Below, piece after piece: positions 28,280 through 36,501 of a stretch of DNA of 64,000 bases. The notes beneath the pieces were generated by a model. The model was not told where the DNA came from. It searched no databases and saw only the letters and a list, made by a program, of their open reading frames with translations. Positions within the stretch are counted from its first letter, which is position 1; each line of letters begins with the position of its first letter. A program made the position numbers and the translations under genes. The stretch comes from Streptomyces sp. H27-H5 (GTDB taxonomy: Bacteria; Actinomycetota; Actinomycetes; Streptomycetales; Streptomycetaceae). The stretch lies in the NCBI RefSeq assembly GCF_026627505.1, contig NZ_JAPNLK010000005.1, forward strand, positions 62,001 to 126,000, given 5' to 3'.

Positions 28280-29490
28280 GCGGGGGTGTCGTCACGGTGG
28301 CGTCGGCTCAGGCCCGGCGGCCCCGCTGAGCGCGGCGGCTCCGGTTCCGCCTGGGCGTGCCGGACCACCGCCGCGTGCGCCAAGGCCAGTTCCACCACCT
28401 GGGCCGGATCGGAGAGCGAGCGGCCGGTCAGCTGCTCCAGGCGACGCAGCCGGTTGGAGACCGTGTTGCGGTGGCAGTACAGCCGCTGGGCGGCGTACGT
28501 GGTCGAGCCCTGGCAGGTCAGCCACGTGCCCAGCGTGGTCAGCAACACCCGACGGTCCTCCGGGGGCAGGGCCAGTACCGGTCCCAGCACCACCTGCCGC
28601 AGCCGGCCCGCGAGTTCGGGCTGGCCCGCCACCAGCGCCGCCGGGAGCCGCTCGTCCAGCAGCACGGTGAGCGGACCGGCCGAGGCGGGGGAGGCCCGCA
28701 GCGCGAGGACCGCCAGGCGGCGGGCCCGGGCCAGGTCGGCGGCCCCCTCCACGACGGGGCTGACCCCGGCCCGCACGCCCGACGGGGCGAGCAGCTCCCG
28801 TACGGACTCCAGCGGATGGTGGCCCAGTTCCACGAGGCCGGTCTCCCCGTCGGCGCGGTTGCGCCACAGCACGCGCGGCGCGCCGGGCTCCGGGCCGCCC
28901 GCCGGGAGACCGGGCGGCCCCAGTACGACCACCGCGAACCGGCCCCGCGCGGGCAGCCCCAACCGGGCCGCCGCCTCCGCGGCCGCCCCGGTGCCGTCGA
29001 GCAGGGCGTCCAGCAGGGACGCCCTCAGCTCTCGGTCGCGCTCGGCGCGGGGGGACTCGGCCAGGCGGTACGCGTCCGAGGCGGCGTCCGCCATCTGCTC
29101 CAGTACGTCCCACAGCGCGGCCGCGCCCGGCAGCAGTCGGGGGAGCGCGGCCCGGTCGTGCGCGGCCACCGCCTCGGTCAGGCTCTGCCACAGCAGGCGG
29201 CCGCCGTGCCGGTGGGCGCGGAGCAAGGAGGCGAGCGGGAGTCCCTGTTCGGCCCACAGGGTGCCGGTGGCCCGGGCGTCGGAGAGGTCCACCGGGAGGC
29301 CTCGGGACGCGCGGACCAGGCCGTCGACGGCCTGACGGAGGTGATGGTGGATCCGGTCGCGTAACGCGGTCCGCCCCGGCAGGACGGCGTACGCGGGGTC
29401 CTCGCTCGGCGTGCGGTCGGCGAGCCGGTCCGCCGCCACGGCGATCCGGCGGTCCAGGTCCTCGCGTATCTCCTCGATGATCCGCTCCAT
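28276..29490 (-). CDS. PucR/CdaR-family transcriptional regulator
   Basis: A 404-residue regulator with a helical N-terminal half, a GGDEF-like middle region (FAVVVLGPPGLPAG) and the PucR C-terminal HTH (TYAAQRLYCHRNTVSNRLRR, about 335-354, then LEQLTGRSLSDP). The family controls purine, amino acid and sugar-acid catabolism in response to a metabolite. It is divergent from the Roadblock operon across 329 bp and convergent with the permease, so either is a possible target. Confidence 0.85.
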   Translation of the reverse strand: MERIIEEIREDLDRRIAVAADRLADRTPSEDPAYAVLPGRTALRDRIHHHLRQAVDGLVRASRGLPVDLSDARATGTLWAEQGLPLASLLRAHRHGGRLLWQSLTEAVAAHDRAALPRLLPGAAALWDVLEQMADAASDAYRLAESPRAERDRELRASLLDALLDGTGAAAEAAARLGLPARGRFAVVVLGPPGLPAGGPEPGAPRVLWRNRADGETGLVELGHHPLESVRELLAPSGVRAGVSPVVEGAADLARARRLAVLALRASPASAGPLTVLLDERLPAALVAGQPELAGRLRQVVLGPVLALPPEDRRVLLTTLGTWLTCQGSTTYAAQRLYCHRNTVSNRLRRLEQLTGRSLSDPAQVVELALAHAAVVRHAQAEPEPPRSAGPPGLSRRHRDDTPA

Positions 29491-29819
29491 GACCGGCAGG
29501 GTGACACGAGGGAGGGGCCGCTGGGGAGGGCCCGGAGCGCACCGTGTCCGTCAGGAGGGTCTGCTTCCGGTCCGGTCGGCCGACGGACTGACCGCGGTGT
29601 GTGGGCGGTGCGAGGATGGCGTCGTGCGACGCATTGACGTTCTCCTGTTCGCTTCTTGATCAGAATGCGACGCGTTCCGGCCATGCCGTCACGTGCTATC
29701 GCGCATGTTCCAGCGGAAAATGCCAGAACCCCCTTTCGCAGTGTGGAACTTGAGTAAGTTCCCTCCTGTCGCGCCGTACGACCGTGCACCCAGCACGTCT
29801 GGCCGGGAGGGGAGCCCGC
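29491..29819. promoter_or_regulatory. divergent promoter region pucR/Roadblock operon
   Basis: 329 bp with no gene. Visible are TTGACG at 29634-29639, a possible -35 element, and an 8-bp direct repeat, TGCGACGC, about 40 bp apart (in GTGCGACGCATT and GAATGCGACGCG). A perfect inverted repeat near the operon start is listed separately. The region from 29620 to 29765 is markedly A/T-richer than its surroundings. Confidence 0.45.
29745..29762. promoter_or_regulatory. inverted repeat upstream of the Roadblock operon
   Basis: GGAACTT-GAGT-AAGTTCC has perfect 7-bp arms, 57 bp before the GTG of the first Roadblock-like gene. Its A/T content and place suggest a repressor or activator site. Confidence 0.45.
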
Positions 29820-30224
29820 GTGCCCGGGATCGACGAATGTCTGCTCGAAGCCATGGCCCTGCCCGGTGCACGGGGGGCCTCCCTCGTGGACTGGAGCAGT
29901 GGACTGGCCCTCGGCACCGCAGGGGATTCGCCGGTCGGAGACCACGAGACCACCGCCGCCGAGACCGCCGAACTGGCCCGCGCGGCGGCGGAGTACGAAT
30001 CCTTCGCCCCCGAGGCCGGGGGAGCCGGCCCGGGAGACCCGGCCGGCCCGCCGGTCGAGGACCTGATCGTCACCACCCGCAGCGGCTACCACGTGCTGCG
30101 CTTCGTCGAGACGAGCTTCGACAGCAGCGTGTTCCTGCACCTCTGGCTCGACCGCGCCGACGGCAACCTCGCCCTCGCCCGACACAGACTCCGCGCACTG
30201 GCCGAAGGGCTGGTGCTCAGATGA
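29820..30224 (+). CDS. Roadblock/LC7-like protein A
   Basis: A 134-residue protein starting at the GTG six bases after GGGAGGGGAG. The motif SLVDWSSGLALGTAGD near residue 18 and the end FLHLWLDRADGNLALARHRL parallel the fourth gene of the operon (ALVDYGSGMALGTIGG and FLYLALDRGRANLAMARHQL), so the two are paralogues. The fold, from the beta-hairpin with a Gly and the final helix, is Roadblock/LC7-like, a family that dimerises and often regulates small GTPases (MglB, CvnB). It carries an extra acidic/Gly-Pro insert near residues 55-72. Its stop overlaps the next start by ATGA. Confidence 0.6.
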   Translation: MPGIDECLLEAMALPGARGASLVDWSSGLALGTAGDSPVGDHETTAAETAELARAAAEYESFAPEAGGAGPGDPAGPPVEDLIVTTRSGYHVLRFVETSFDSSVFLHLWLDRADGNLALARHRLRALAEGLVLR

Positions 30225-31012
30225 CCGCCCCGACCCTCCCCGCCAACCCCGTCGAAGTGTCCCCCCTGTTGACCCGCCTCGCCGCCGAACGCGCCACCGG
30301 CGCCCTGCTCCGCGACCGCGGCACCCTGTTCCTGGAGGACGGCCGCGTCGTGCACGCCGAAAGCCCCTCCACCCCCGGTCTCGAGGTACTGCTCACCACC
30401 GGTGGCGGCCTCGCCCCCGAGCGTTGGAACGACGCCGTGAACCAGGCCGGAGCCCGCCGCCAGGTCGCCCGCTATCTCGTGGACAGCGGCGGTCTGGCGG
30501 GCGGCGAGCTGGAGATATGCCACCTCGCCGCGATCTTCGACGCCGCGTTCTTCGCACTGTCGCCGGGCAGCGGCCCGTCCCGGTTCCGCCGCGGCGCCAC
30601 CCACTGGATCGGTTCCGTGCGCTCGGTACCCGCGGCCGCCGTCGAGCGCGAGACCCGCCGCCGCCGAGAACTGTTGGACGCGGTCTGGCCCTATCCGCTG
30701 CTGGACACCGCCCCCGTGATACCCCGTCAGGCCGCACCCGGCCAGACCATCACCGCCCGGCAACGCCTCCTGCTCCACCAGGCGGACGGCAGACGGACCC
30801 CCGCCGACCTTGCGTGGGTGCTCGGCCGACCGGCCTTCCACACCCTGCTCGACGTACGCAGACTCGCGGCGGCCGGTCTCGTCGAGACCCCGCACGCACC
30901 GGCCCCGATACCCATGGCCGAGACACCCCTGCCCGACTGGATGACCCAGGCCCAATCCCCGGACGTGGCCCTGCTCCGCCGGTTACGCGACGCACTGGAG
31001 GCAAGCCTGTGA
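30221..31012 (+). CDS. PATAN/DUF4388-like protein with C-terminal winged-helix-like part
   Basis: A 263-residue protein. Residues about 12-100 (ATGALLRDRGTLFLEDGRVVHAE, then GLEVLLTTGG) have the pattern of DUF4388/PATAN domains, adaptors found with two-component and gliding-motility proteins. The C-terminal third (TITARQRLLLHQADGRRTPADLAWVLG, then LLDVRRLAAAGLVE) looks like the winged helix that often follows this domain. An Arg-rich helix links them. It is translationally coupled to gene A and followed 71 bp later by gene C. A scaffold or adaptor role is inferred. Confidence 0.65.
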   Translation: MTAPTLPANPVEVSPLLTRLAAERATGALLRDRGTLFLEDGRVVHAESPSTPGLEVLLTTGGGLAPERWNDAVNQAGARRQVARYLVDSGGLAGGELEICHLAAIFDAAFFALSPGSGPSRFRRGATHWIGSVRSVPAAAVERETRRRRELLDAVWPYPLLDTAPVIPRQAAPGQTITARQRLLLHQADGRRTPADLAWVLGRPAFHTLLDVRRLAAAGLVETPHAPAPIPMAETPLPDWMTQAQSPDVALLRRLRDALEASL

Positions 31013-31083
31013 GGCTCCCGCTGCGACCGGTTCTGCGCACCGACCGCTCCGAGCGGAGACAGCCCGAAAGGAGGAAGGCCGAC

Positions 31084-31530
31084 ATGAGCACGGCGATGGT
31101 GAACGCCGAGGCCGAGGCCGAGATACTCGCCGAACTCCGGCGGCTGAGAGCCCGCCTTCCGCAACTCACCGGTGCCCTCGCGGCCAGCGTGGACGGCCTG
31201 GTGCTCGCCCACGACAGCGCCGCCACCGAGGCCGAGTCCGTCGCGGCCCTGACCGCGGCCGCCCTCGGCGTCGCCCGACGACTGAGCGACAGCACCGGCC
31301 AGGGCGGATTCCGCGAACTGCTCGTGCGCGGCGAATCCGGCTACATCGCCACCTACGCGGCGGGCGAGGCGGCCGTCCTCACGCTGATCGCCGAACCACG
31401 CGTCAATGTCGGCCGGCTCCACCTGGAGGCCCGCCGCTCCAGCCTGCGCATCACCGAGCTCATCGAGCACAGCCTCGGTCGACGAGGCCCGGTGGCGCCG
31501 CCGATGCCCACCCAGGCTCCGTCGACCTGA
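31084..31530 (+). CDS. Roadblock/LC7 domain protein C
   Basis: A 148-residue protein with a clear Roadblock/LC7 core: LRARLPQLTGALAASVDGLVLAHD (about 20-43), an Ala-rich helix (ESVAALTAAALGVARRLS), GGFRELLVRGESGYIATYAAG and the final strand and helix. This resembles MglB/CvnB-type proteins. The ATG follows GAAAGGAGGA. The C-terminus is a short Pro-rich tail. It belongs to the same operon as genes A, B and D; conservons have a GTPase and a sensor kinase at this point, and neither is present. Confidence 0.75.
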   Translation: MSTAMVNAEAEAEILAELRRLRARLPQLTGALAASVDGLVLAHDSAATEAESVAALTAAALGVARRLSDSTGQGGFRELLVRGESGYIATYAAGEAAVLTLIAEPRVNVGRLHLEARRSSLRITELIEHSLGRRGPVAPPMPTQAPST

Positions 31531-31603
31531 GCCGCACCACCCCACCGACCACTGACAAGACCAGCAGAACCCCGGACAGTCACCGAAGAAAGAGGAACCT
31601 CTC

Positions 31604-31978
31604 ATGGCCACTGTGGAAACCGCCCTCAAAGAAGCCACCACCGTCATCGACGGCGCGCTCGGAGCGGCCCTGGTCGACTACGGCAGCGGCATGGCGCTCG
31701 GCACCATCGGCGGCGGCAAGGACCTCGACCTCGCCGTCGCCGCGGCGGGCAACACCGACGTGGTGCGCGCCAAGGTGCGCACGATGGAGATGCTCGGACT
31801 CCAGGACGAGATCGAGGACATCCTCATCACCCTCGGCGGGCAGTACCACCTGATCCGACTCATGAAGGCGAGGGGTTCCAGCGGATTCTTCCTCTATCTC
31901 GCGCTCGATCGCGGTCGGGCGAACCTCGCCATGGCCCGGCACCAACTGAAGAAGATCGAAGCCGAACTGGAGATCTGA
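31604..31978 (+). CDS. Roadblock/LC7-like protein D
   Basis: A 124-residue protein, paralogous to gene A, with the clean sequence ALVDYGSGMALGTIGGGKDL (about 20-39), QDEIEDILITLGGQYHLIRLM and a final helix MARHQLKKIEAELEI. It has a strong AAAGAGGAAC site before the ATG and is the last gene of the operon. The family is known for homo- and heterodimers, so A, C and D may form mixed complexes. Confidence 0.65.
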   Translation: MATVETALKEATTVIDGALGAALVDYGSGMALGTIGGGKDLDLAVAAAGNTDVVRAKVRTMEMLGLQDEIEDILITLGGQYHLIRLMKARGSSGFFLYLALDRGRANLAMARHQLKKIEAELEI

Positions 31979-32172
31979 GGGCCCTCGGCAGGCCGCGACG
32001 GCGCGGTGGCGGACGGCGCGGCACGGTGCCGTCCGCCCCGGCGGCACCTGGCCCACAGGAGTGAGATCCGGAGCGATGTGAACCCGTCCTGCGCCCACCG
32101 ATGAGTTTCGGGCGCGGTGGCGGTCTGTATGTGCGGGACGGTGTCCCTCACCGCACGACTCTGGAGGCAGTC

Positions 32173-32655
32173 ATGACCAGCAACCCGTTCACCACGTGCC
32201 TGTGGTTCGACGGCCGGGCCGAAGAGGCCGCCGAGTTCTACCTGTCCGTGTTCAAGGACGGCCGGATCGGCCGGATCGGCCGCTACACCGAGGCCGGACC
32301 CGGGCCCGTCGGCGAGGTGATGGTGGTCGAGTTCGAGATCAACGGCCAACGGTTCATCGGCCTCAACGGCGGACCGCAGTTCCCCTTCACCGAGGCCGTC
32401 TCCTTCCAGATCCCCTGCGCCGACGACGCGGAGGCCGACTACTACTACGAGGCCCTGACGCGCGACGGCGGCCAGGAGTCGGCCTGCGGGTGGGTCAAGG
32501 ACAAGTTCGGCCTGTCCTGGCAGGTCACCCCCACCGAGGCCATCGACCTGATCAGCGACCCGGACCCGGGCCGCGCCGCCCGGGCCAGTGCCGCCATGCT
32601 CCGGATGAAGAAGCTCGACGTCGCGGAGATGCGGCGGGCGGCCGACGCCGGGTAG
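32173..32655 (+). CDS. PhnB-like VOC family protein
   Basis: A 160-residue glyoxalase-fold protein of the PhnB/3-demethylubiquinone-methyltransferase-like group: TTCLWFDGRAEEAAEFYLSVF at the start, MVVEFEINGQRFIGLNGG in the middle, and DKFGLSWQVTPTEAIDLI with the conserved Trp-Gln-Val. The ATG at 32173 with CTGGAGGCAG upstream is preferred over an earlier in-frame ATG at 32101. Its function is unknown beyond probable binding of a small molecule. Confidence 0.85.
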   Translation: MTSNPFTTCLWFDGRAEEAAEFYLSVFKDGRIGRIGRYTEAGPGPVGEVMVVEFEINGQRFIGLNGGPQFPFTEAVSFQIPCADDAEADYYYEALTRDGGQESACGWVKDKFGLSWQVTPTEAIDLISDPDPGRAARASAAMLRMKKLDVAEMRRAADAG

Positions 32656-32665
32656 CGGGAGTGGG

Positions 32666-32872
32666 CTAGCGGGTGGCGATCCGCGCCAGGAGCGCCGGGA
32701 GGGCGGTCCCGATCGGTTCGCGGATCACCTCGTCGGCGAGGGAGTCGTACGGCGTCTCCTGCGCGTTCACGATGATCAGGCGGGCCCCCGCCTCCGCCGC
32801 CATCCCGGCCAGCGAGGCGGCGGGCTGCACCTGGAGCGTCGAGCCGACCGCGATGAACACGTCGCATCCCTT
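32666..32872 (-). pseudogene. Sir2-family deacetylase, C-terminal stub
   Basis: The last 68 or so codons encode CDVFIAVGSTLQVQPAAS, ARLIIVNAQETPYDSLADEV and EPIGTALPALLARI, the typical end of an NAD-dependent Sir2 deacetylase (NAD-binding GS/T-x-Q motif and C-terminal helix). The zinc module, the Gly-Ala-Gly NAD loop and the catalytic His that should precede this, about 170 residues, are absent. The frame upstream encodes unrelated Arg/Gly-rich sequence and there is no start. The break lies near 32870. It is a dead remnant. Confidence 0.8.
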
Positions 32873-33154
32873 AGACCCTGCGGTCCCCGGTAGTCCGGAA
32901 TCCCGGAATCGGTGGACATTCCTGCCCCGCTGAACACGGCGACGAGCGATTTCCCCAGGCCGCGACCCTACGTACGTCCCACCCCCCGCCGCGACCGGAT
33001 TCCGCGCGGCCGCCCTCCCCCCCCCATACCCGGCCGGGGCGGCGGCCCGGCCTGCGGCCGAAAGGGGCGGTTCTCGGCCGAATCCGGCCCCCACTGGGGT
33101 GAGGTCCGGCCGCGTCCCTCCGCGTGGGCACGGACGGGCGGCTACAAACCGGAC

Positions 33155-33598
33155 ATGACGCTCACCCCCCGCCTCACCGGCGCCCTCCTGCTCTCCCTGC
33201 TCGCACTGCCGGCTCCGGCCCTCGCCGCCCCCGCGCCGGCCCCGGCCCCCGGCCCGGCCGTCGCCGCCGGGCCGCACCGGCACTCGGCCGCCGAGATCAG
33301 CGGCTTCCTCACCGTCTTCTACGGCAAGCACGGTCCCTCCCGGTACGGCCGGGACCATCGCGTCTCGCAGGTGCTGAAGGACAAGCAGCGGGACAGCCCC
33401 CAGAGCGATGTGCTGCTCTGCGCCCAGGGGGAGCCCCGCAGCATCGCCGTCGGCCCGGTCACGGTCGCCGCCTCCGCGGGGGTCGGCTGGGCGACCGTCA
33501 CCACCGGCTGGGACACCGAGCACACCGACACCTTCACCGCGTACGTACGGCTCGACTCCCAGCCGATCCGGCTCGATGACGTGATCTGCGCGGGCTGA
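33155..33598 (+). CDS. small secreted protein
   Basis: A 147-residue protein with a Sec signal (MTLTPRLTGALLLSLLALPAPALA, cleavage about 24-26) and a Pro/Ala linker. The mature domain of about 100 residues contains SGFLTVFYGKHGPS, DVLLCAQGEP and a C-terminal DDVICAG with a second Cys, so one disulphide is possible. No enzyme motif is seen. The upstream part of the open frame is non-coding. Confidence 0.65.
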   Translation: MTLTPRLTGALLLSLLALPAPALAAPAPAPAPGPAVAAGPHRHSAAEISGFLTVFYGKHGPSRYGRDHRVSQVLKDKQRDSPQSDVLLCAQGEPRSIAVGPVTVAASAGVGWATVTTGWDTEHTDTFTAYVRLDSQPIRLDDVICAG

Positions 33599-33628
33599 CC
33601 CCCGCGCCTGTCTGGTACAACACCGGGC

Positions 33629-34471
33629 ATGACGGGATTCGAGATCGGCGGCGCGAGCGCCGCCGACATGGAAATGATCCGCGCCTGGGCCGACGAGGAG
33701 GGCTGGAATCCGGGTGACACCGACCGCTTCGCCTTCGCGGTCGCCGATCCCGACGGCTTCCTCGTCGGCCGGCTCGACGGTGAACCGGTGGCCTGCGTCT
33801 CCGCCGTGCGCTACGGCACGGGCTTCGGCTTCATCGGCTTCTACATCGCCCGCCCACACGTCCGCGGGCAGGGCTACGGCATCCGACTGTGGAAGGCCGG
33901 CATGAGTCGACTCGACGGCCGCCTCGTGGGGTTGGACGGAGTGGTCGAGCAGCAGGACAACTACCGCAGGTCCGGGTTCCGTCCGGCGTGGAACAACGTC
34001 CGCCACGAGGGCGTGCCGCGGGCCGGGGACGACGGCGGGGTGCGCGTCGTGGACGCCGCCGGCCTCCCCTTCTCCCTACTCGCCGCCTACGACCGGCGGT
34101 TCTTCCCCGAACCGCGCGACGCCTTCCTGTCCGCGTGGACCGGACTGCCGGGCCGCACGGCCCTCGCCGCCGTCCGGGACGGTCGCGTCGAGGGGCTCGG
34201 CGTGGTCCGGCCGTGCAGCGGGGCCTCCCGCGTCGGACCCCTGTACGCGGCCACGCCCGAGGTGGCCGCCGCCCTGCTGCGGCGGCTCGCGGAGCACGTC
34301 CCCGGCGGGGAGATCGCCGTGGACGTGCCCGACGCGAACCCGACGGCCACCGCCCTGTTGGCCGCGTTGGGGCTGGTCCCGACCTTCGAGGCCGCCCGGA
34401 TGTACACGGGGACGGCGCCCACGGTCGACCTGCCGGGGCTGTACGGTGTCGCGAGTCTCGAACTGGGCTGA
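33629..34471 (+). CDS. GNAT family N-acetyltransferase with second C-terminal domain
   Basis: A 280-residue protein. The N-terminal GNAT domain (about 1-125) shows the acetyl-CoA loop in FYIARPHVRGQGYGIRLWKAG (RGQGYG). A second domain of about 140 residues follows (LLAAYDRRFFPEPRDAFLSAW, then VPDANPTATALLAALGL), the arrangement of YitH-like two-domain acetyltransferases. It transfers acetyl from acetyl-CoA to an unknown amine. A separate domain-level match search would settle the subfamily. Confidence 0.85.
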   Translation: MTGFEIGGASAADMEMIRAWADEEGWNPGDTDRFAFAVADPDGFLVGRLDGEPVACVSAVRYGTGFGFIGFYIARPHVRGQGYGIRLWKAGMSRLDGRLVGLDGVVEQQDNYRRSGFRPAWNNVRHEGVPRAGDDGGVRVVDAAGLPFSLLAAYDRRFFPEPRDAFLSAWTGLPGRTALAAVRDGRVEGLGVVRPCSGASRVGPLYAATPEVAAALLRRLAEHVPGGEIAVDVPDANPTATALLAALGLVPTFEAARMYTGTAPTVDLPGLYGVASLELG

Positions 34472-34532
34472 CGGCGAAGGGGAGTTCGCCTAGGCTGCGC
34501 GGGTCCGCAGAGCGTAGCCCGAGGGAGACACC

Positions 34533-34982
34533 GTGTCGTTCCTGCTCCTGCTCGTCGCCGCCGTGCTGGGCATCCTCGGGTGGATCGGCGACAACGACAG
34601 TTTGAGCACTGCCGGTTGGGTGGTCTGGCTGATCGGCATCCTCCTGCTCCTCCTGCGATGGTGGCGCAACCGCCGGAAGTTCGCGTCCGTGGAGCACGCG
34701 CGGGCCGCCGCCGAGGCGGGAGATCCCCGGGCGATGCGGGCCCTGGCCTCGATCCACAAACTGGGCGATGACCACGCCGAGGCGGAGCGGCTGCTCCGCA
34801 CGGCGATCGAGCTGGGTGACGTGGAGGCCATGTGGGACATGGGCCGGCTCGTCGACCTCCGGGACGGACTCCCGGAGGCCGAGCCGTGGTTCAGGATGGC
34901 CGCCGAGCACGGCCACTTCTTCGCGAAGCGGATGTTCCGTGCCGGTCACGCCTTCAACATGGACGGCAAGAGCCCCCTGTGA
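34533..34982 (+). CDS. membrane-anchored Sel1-like repeat protein
   Basis: A 149-residue protein starting at a GTG. Two N-terminal membrane helices (about 2-18 and 26-42) are followed by a basic turn (RWWRNRRK) and three Sel1/TPR-like helical repeats (AEAGDPRAMRALASIHKLGD, AIELGDVEAMWDMGRLVDL, AAEHGHFFAKRMF). Such repeats bind protein partners at the cytoplasmic face. No partner can be named. Confidence 0.7.
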   Translation: MSFLLLLVAAVLGILGWIGDNDSLSTAGWVVWLIGILLLLLRWWRNRRKFASVEHARAAAEAGDPRAMRALASIHKLGDDHAEAERLLRTAIELGDVEAMWDMGRLVDLRDGLPEAEPWFRMAAEHGHFFAKRMFRAGHAFNMDGKSPL

Positions 34983-35027
34983 GCCGGGCGGCGGTCGCAC
35001 GACGCCGCCCGGACCGGGCACCGGGAC

Positions 35028-35471
35028 TCAGATGCCGAACAGGACGCCGGTGCTGTTCCGTAGACCGCACGGGTTGCCGAACGTGTACGTGTAGCTGAGC
35101 CGGCGCCCCTCCCAGACCCCGTCGGCGGTGACCGTCATCGGGTTCCACTCCCTGGTACACGCGGCGTCCGCGCGGGGTTCGGCGAGTGCGTCCAGCGCAC
35201 GCCCGTTCGCCCGTAACTCGGCGCAGGCGGCGACCGGGTCCGGGTGCGTGCCACTCGGCCGCGGCGCGCACACCAGCGTCACCGCGCGCAGCACCGTGCC
35301 CTGGTCGGCGTCCGCGCCGGCCGTGACGCTGACCACGAGCGCGGAGGGCGCGTACATGCTCTCCGTGCCGGCGGGCGCCGCGTCGGCGACTCCTGAGCCG
35401 ACCAGTGCGGTGGGGGCGGTGAGCGCCATGGCGCCGGTGGCCAGTCCCAGATTCCTGGTGATGGACCGCAT
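35028..35471 (-). CDS. subtilisin inhibitor (SSI family)
   Basis: A 147-residue secreted protease inhibitor. I chose the ATG at 35471, eight bases after GAGGAG, over an earlier GTG. The signal peptide ends near GSGVADAAP, then the mature form has SMYAPSALVVSVTAG and four cysteines (LVCAP, AACAEL, AACTRE, NPCGL) for the two SSI disulphides. In SSI the reactive loop reads CPMV with P1 Met; here the same place reads CTRE, so P1 is Arg and trypsin-like targets are expected. It ends in the usual STGVLFGI-type C-terminus. Confidence 0.9.
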   Translation of the reverse strand: MRSITRNLGLATGAMALTAPTALVGSGVADAAPAGTESMYAPSALVVSVTAGADADQGTVLRAVTLVCAPRPSGTHPDPVAACAELRANGRALDALAEPRADAACTREWNPMTVTADGVWEGRRLSYTYTFGNPCGLRNSTGVLFGI

Positions 35472-35650
35472 TTCGAACACTCCTCGGGTGGTTGCTTCGG
35501 ATAGCGGACGTGAGTCTTGCCCATGAGGGGCGGGAACGCCCGTTCGTACCGCTGTTTTACGTCACTGATCGTGATCGCATGAGTGCAGTCCGCAGCGGTG
35601 TCGAGGTGTTGACCTGTGGGTGAGCGCACCGTCGAATCGGCCGAAGACGC

Positions 35651-35671
35651 CCCTGAAACATCCCTGAAACA
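35651..35671. promoter_or_regulatory. 11-bp-spaced direct repeat before the ABC genes
   Basis: CCCTGAAACA occurs twice, starting at 35651 and 35662, an 11-bp period typical of paired OmpR-family response-regulator sites. It lies about 95 bp before the ABC ATPase start. Peptide-responsive ABC exporters are often driven by such regulators; none is in view. Confidence 0.35.
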
Positions 35672-35764
35672 CACGGAACGAGGCCTCGGGGTAGGGCCGG
35701 CCCCACCCTCGGGACTCGCCCCTGCCCCGCTGTTTCCGAAGCGCGCGGACGGTTGGGTGGAGGC

Positions 35765-36501
35765 ATGGAAAACGACGCGATCCACCTCCGCGCGGTCAGC
35801 CGGATCCACGGCTCCGGCGACCACACCGTCACCGCCCTCGACCAGGTCACCCTCGGTTTCCCCCCGGGGCAGTTTCACCGCGGTGATGGGCCCCTTCGGG
35901 TCGGGGAAGTCCACCCTGCTCCAGTGCGCCGCCGGCCTCGACCGCCCCACCTCCGGCTCCGTCACCATCGGGGACACCGAACTCGGCGGGTTGAGCGAGA
36001 CCCGCCTGACCCACCTGCGCCGGGACCGGATCGGGTTCGTCTTCCAGGCGTTCAACCTGCTTCCCGCACTGACCGCCGAACAGAACGTCGCCCTCCCGCT
36101 GCGGTTGGCCGGCCGACGCCCCGCGAAGGCGGAGGTACGGGAGGCACTGGACCGGGTGGGCCTGCGCGACCGCGCCCGACACCGGCCCACCGAACTCTCC
36201 GGCGGCCAGCAGCAGCGCGTGGCGCTGGCGCGCGCTCATCACCCGCCCCGAGGTGCTCTTCGGCGACGAGCCCACCGGCGCGCTCGACTCGGTGACCGGC
36301 CGCGAGGTCCTCGCCGTGCTCCGCGCGATGGTCGACACCGAACGACAAACGGTGATCATGGTCACCCACGATCCGGTCGCCGCTTCCCACGCGGACCGCG
36401 TCGTCTTCCTCGCCGACGGCCGGGTCGGCTCCGAACTCACCGGCGCGAGCGCCGAGGACATCGCCGCCCACATGACGAAGTCGGCGGCCCTGCCGTGCTG
36501 A
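35765..36501 (+). pseudogene. MacB-type ABC transporter ATPase, frameshifted twice
   Basis: The homology runs through three frames. The N-terminus (MENDAIHLRAVSRIHGSG) is in one. The Walker A part (VMGPFGSGKST), Q-loop and ABC signature (LSGGQQQRVALARA) are in the second. The Walker B and H-loop part (FGDEPTGALDS, VTHDP) are in the third. The first break is near 35877, where CAGTTTCACC has one extra T relative to the expected CAGTTCACC. The second is near 36235, where about two bases are missing after GCGCGCGCT. As it stands no intact ATPase can be made. Sequencing error is possible, but the neighbouring permease is also broken. Confidence 0.8.

Noticed and set aside
29820..31978. A conservon (cvnABCD)
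   Set aside because: No sensor kinase, DUF742 protein or GTPase is present, and gene B resembles PATAN/DUF4388 instead.
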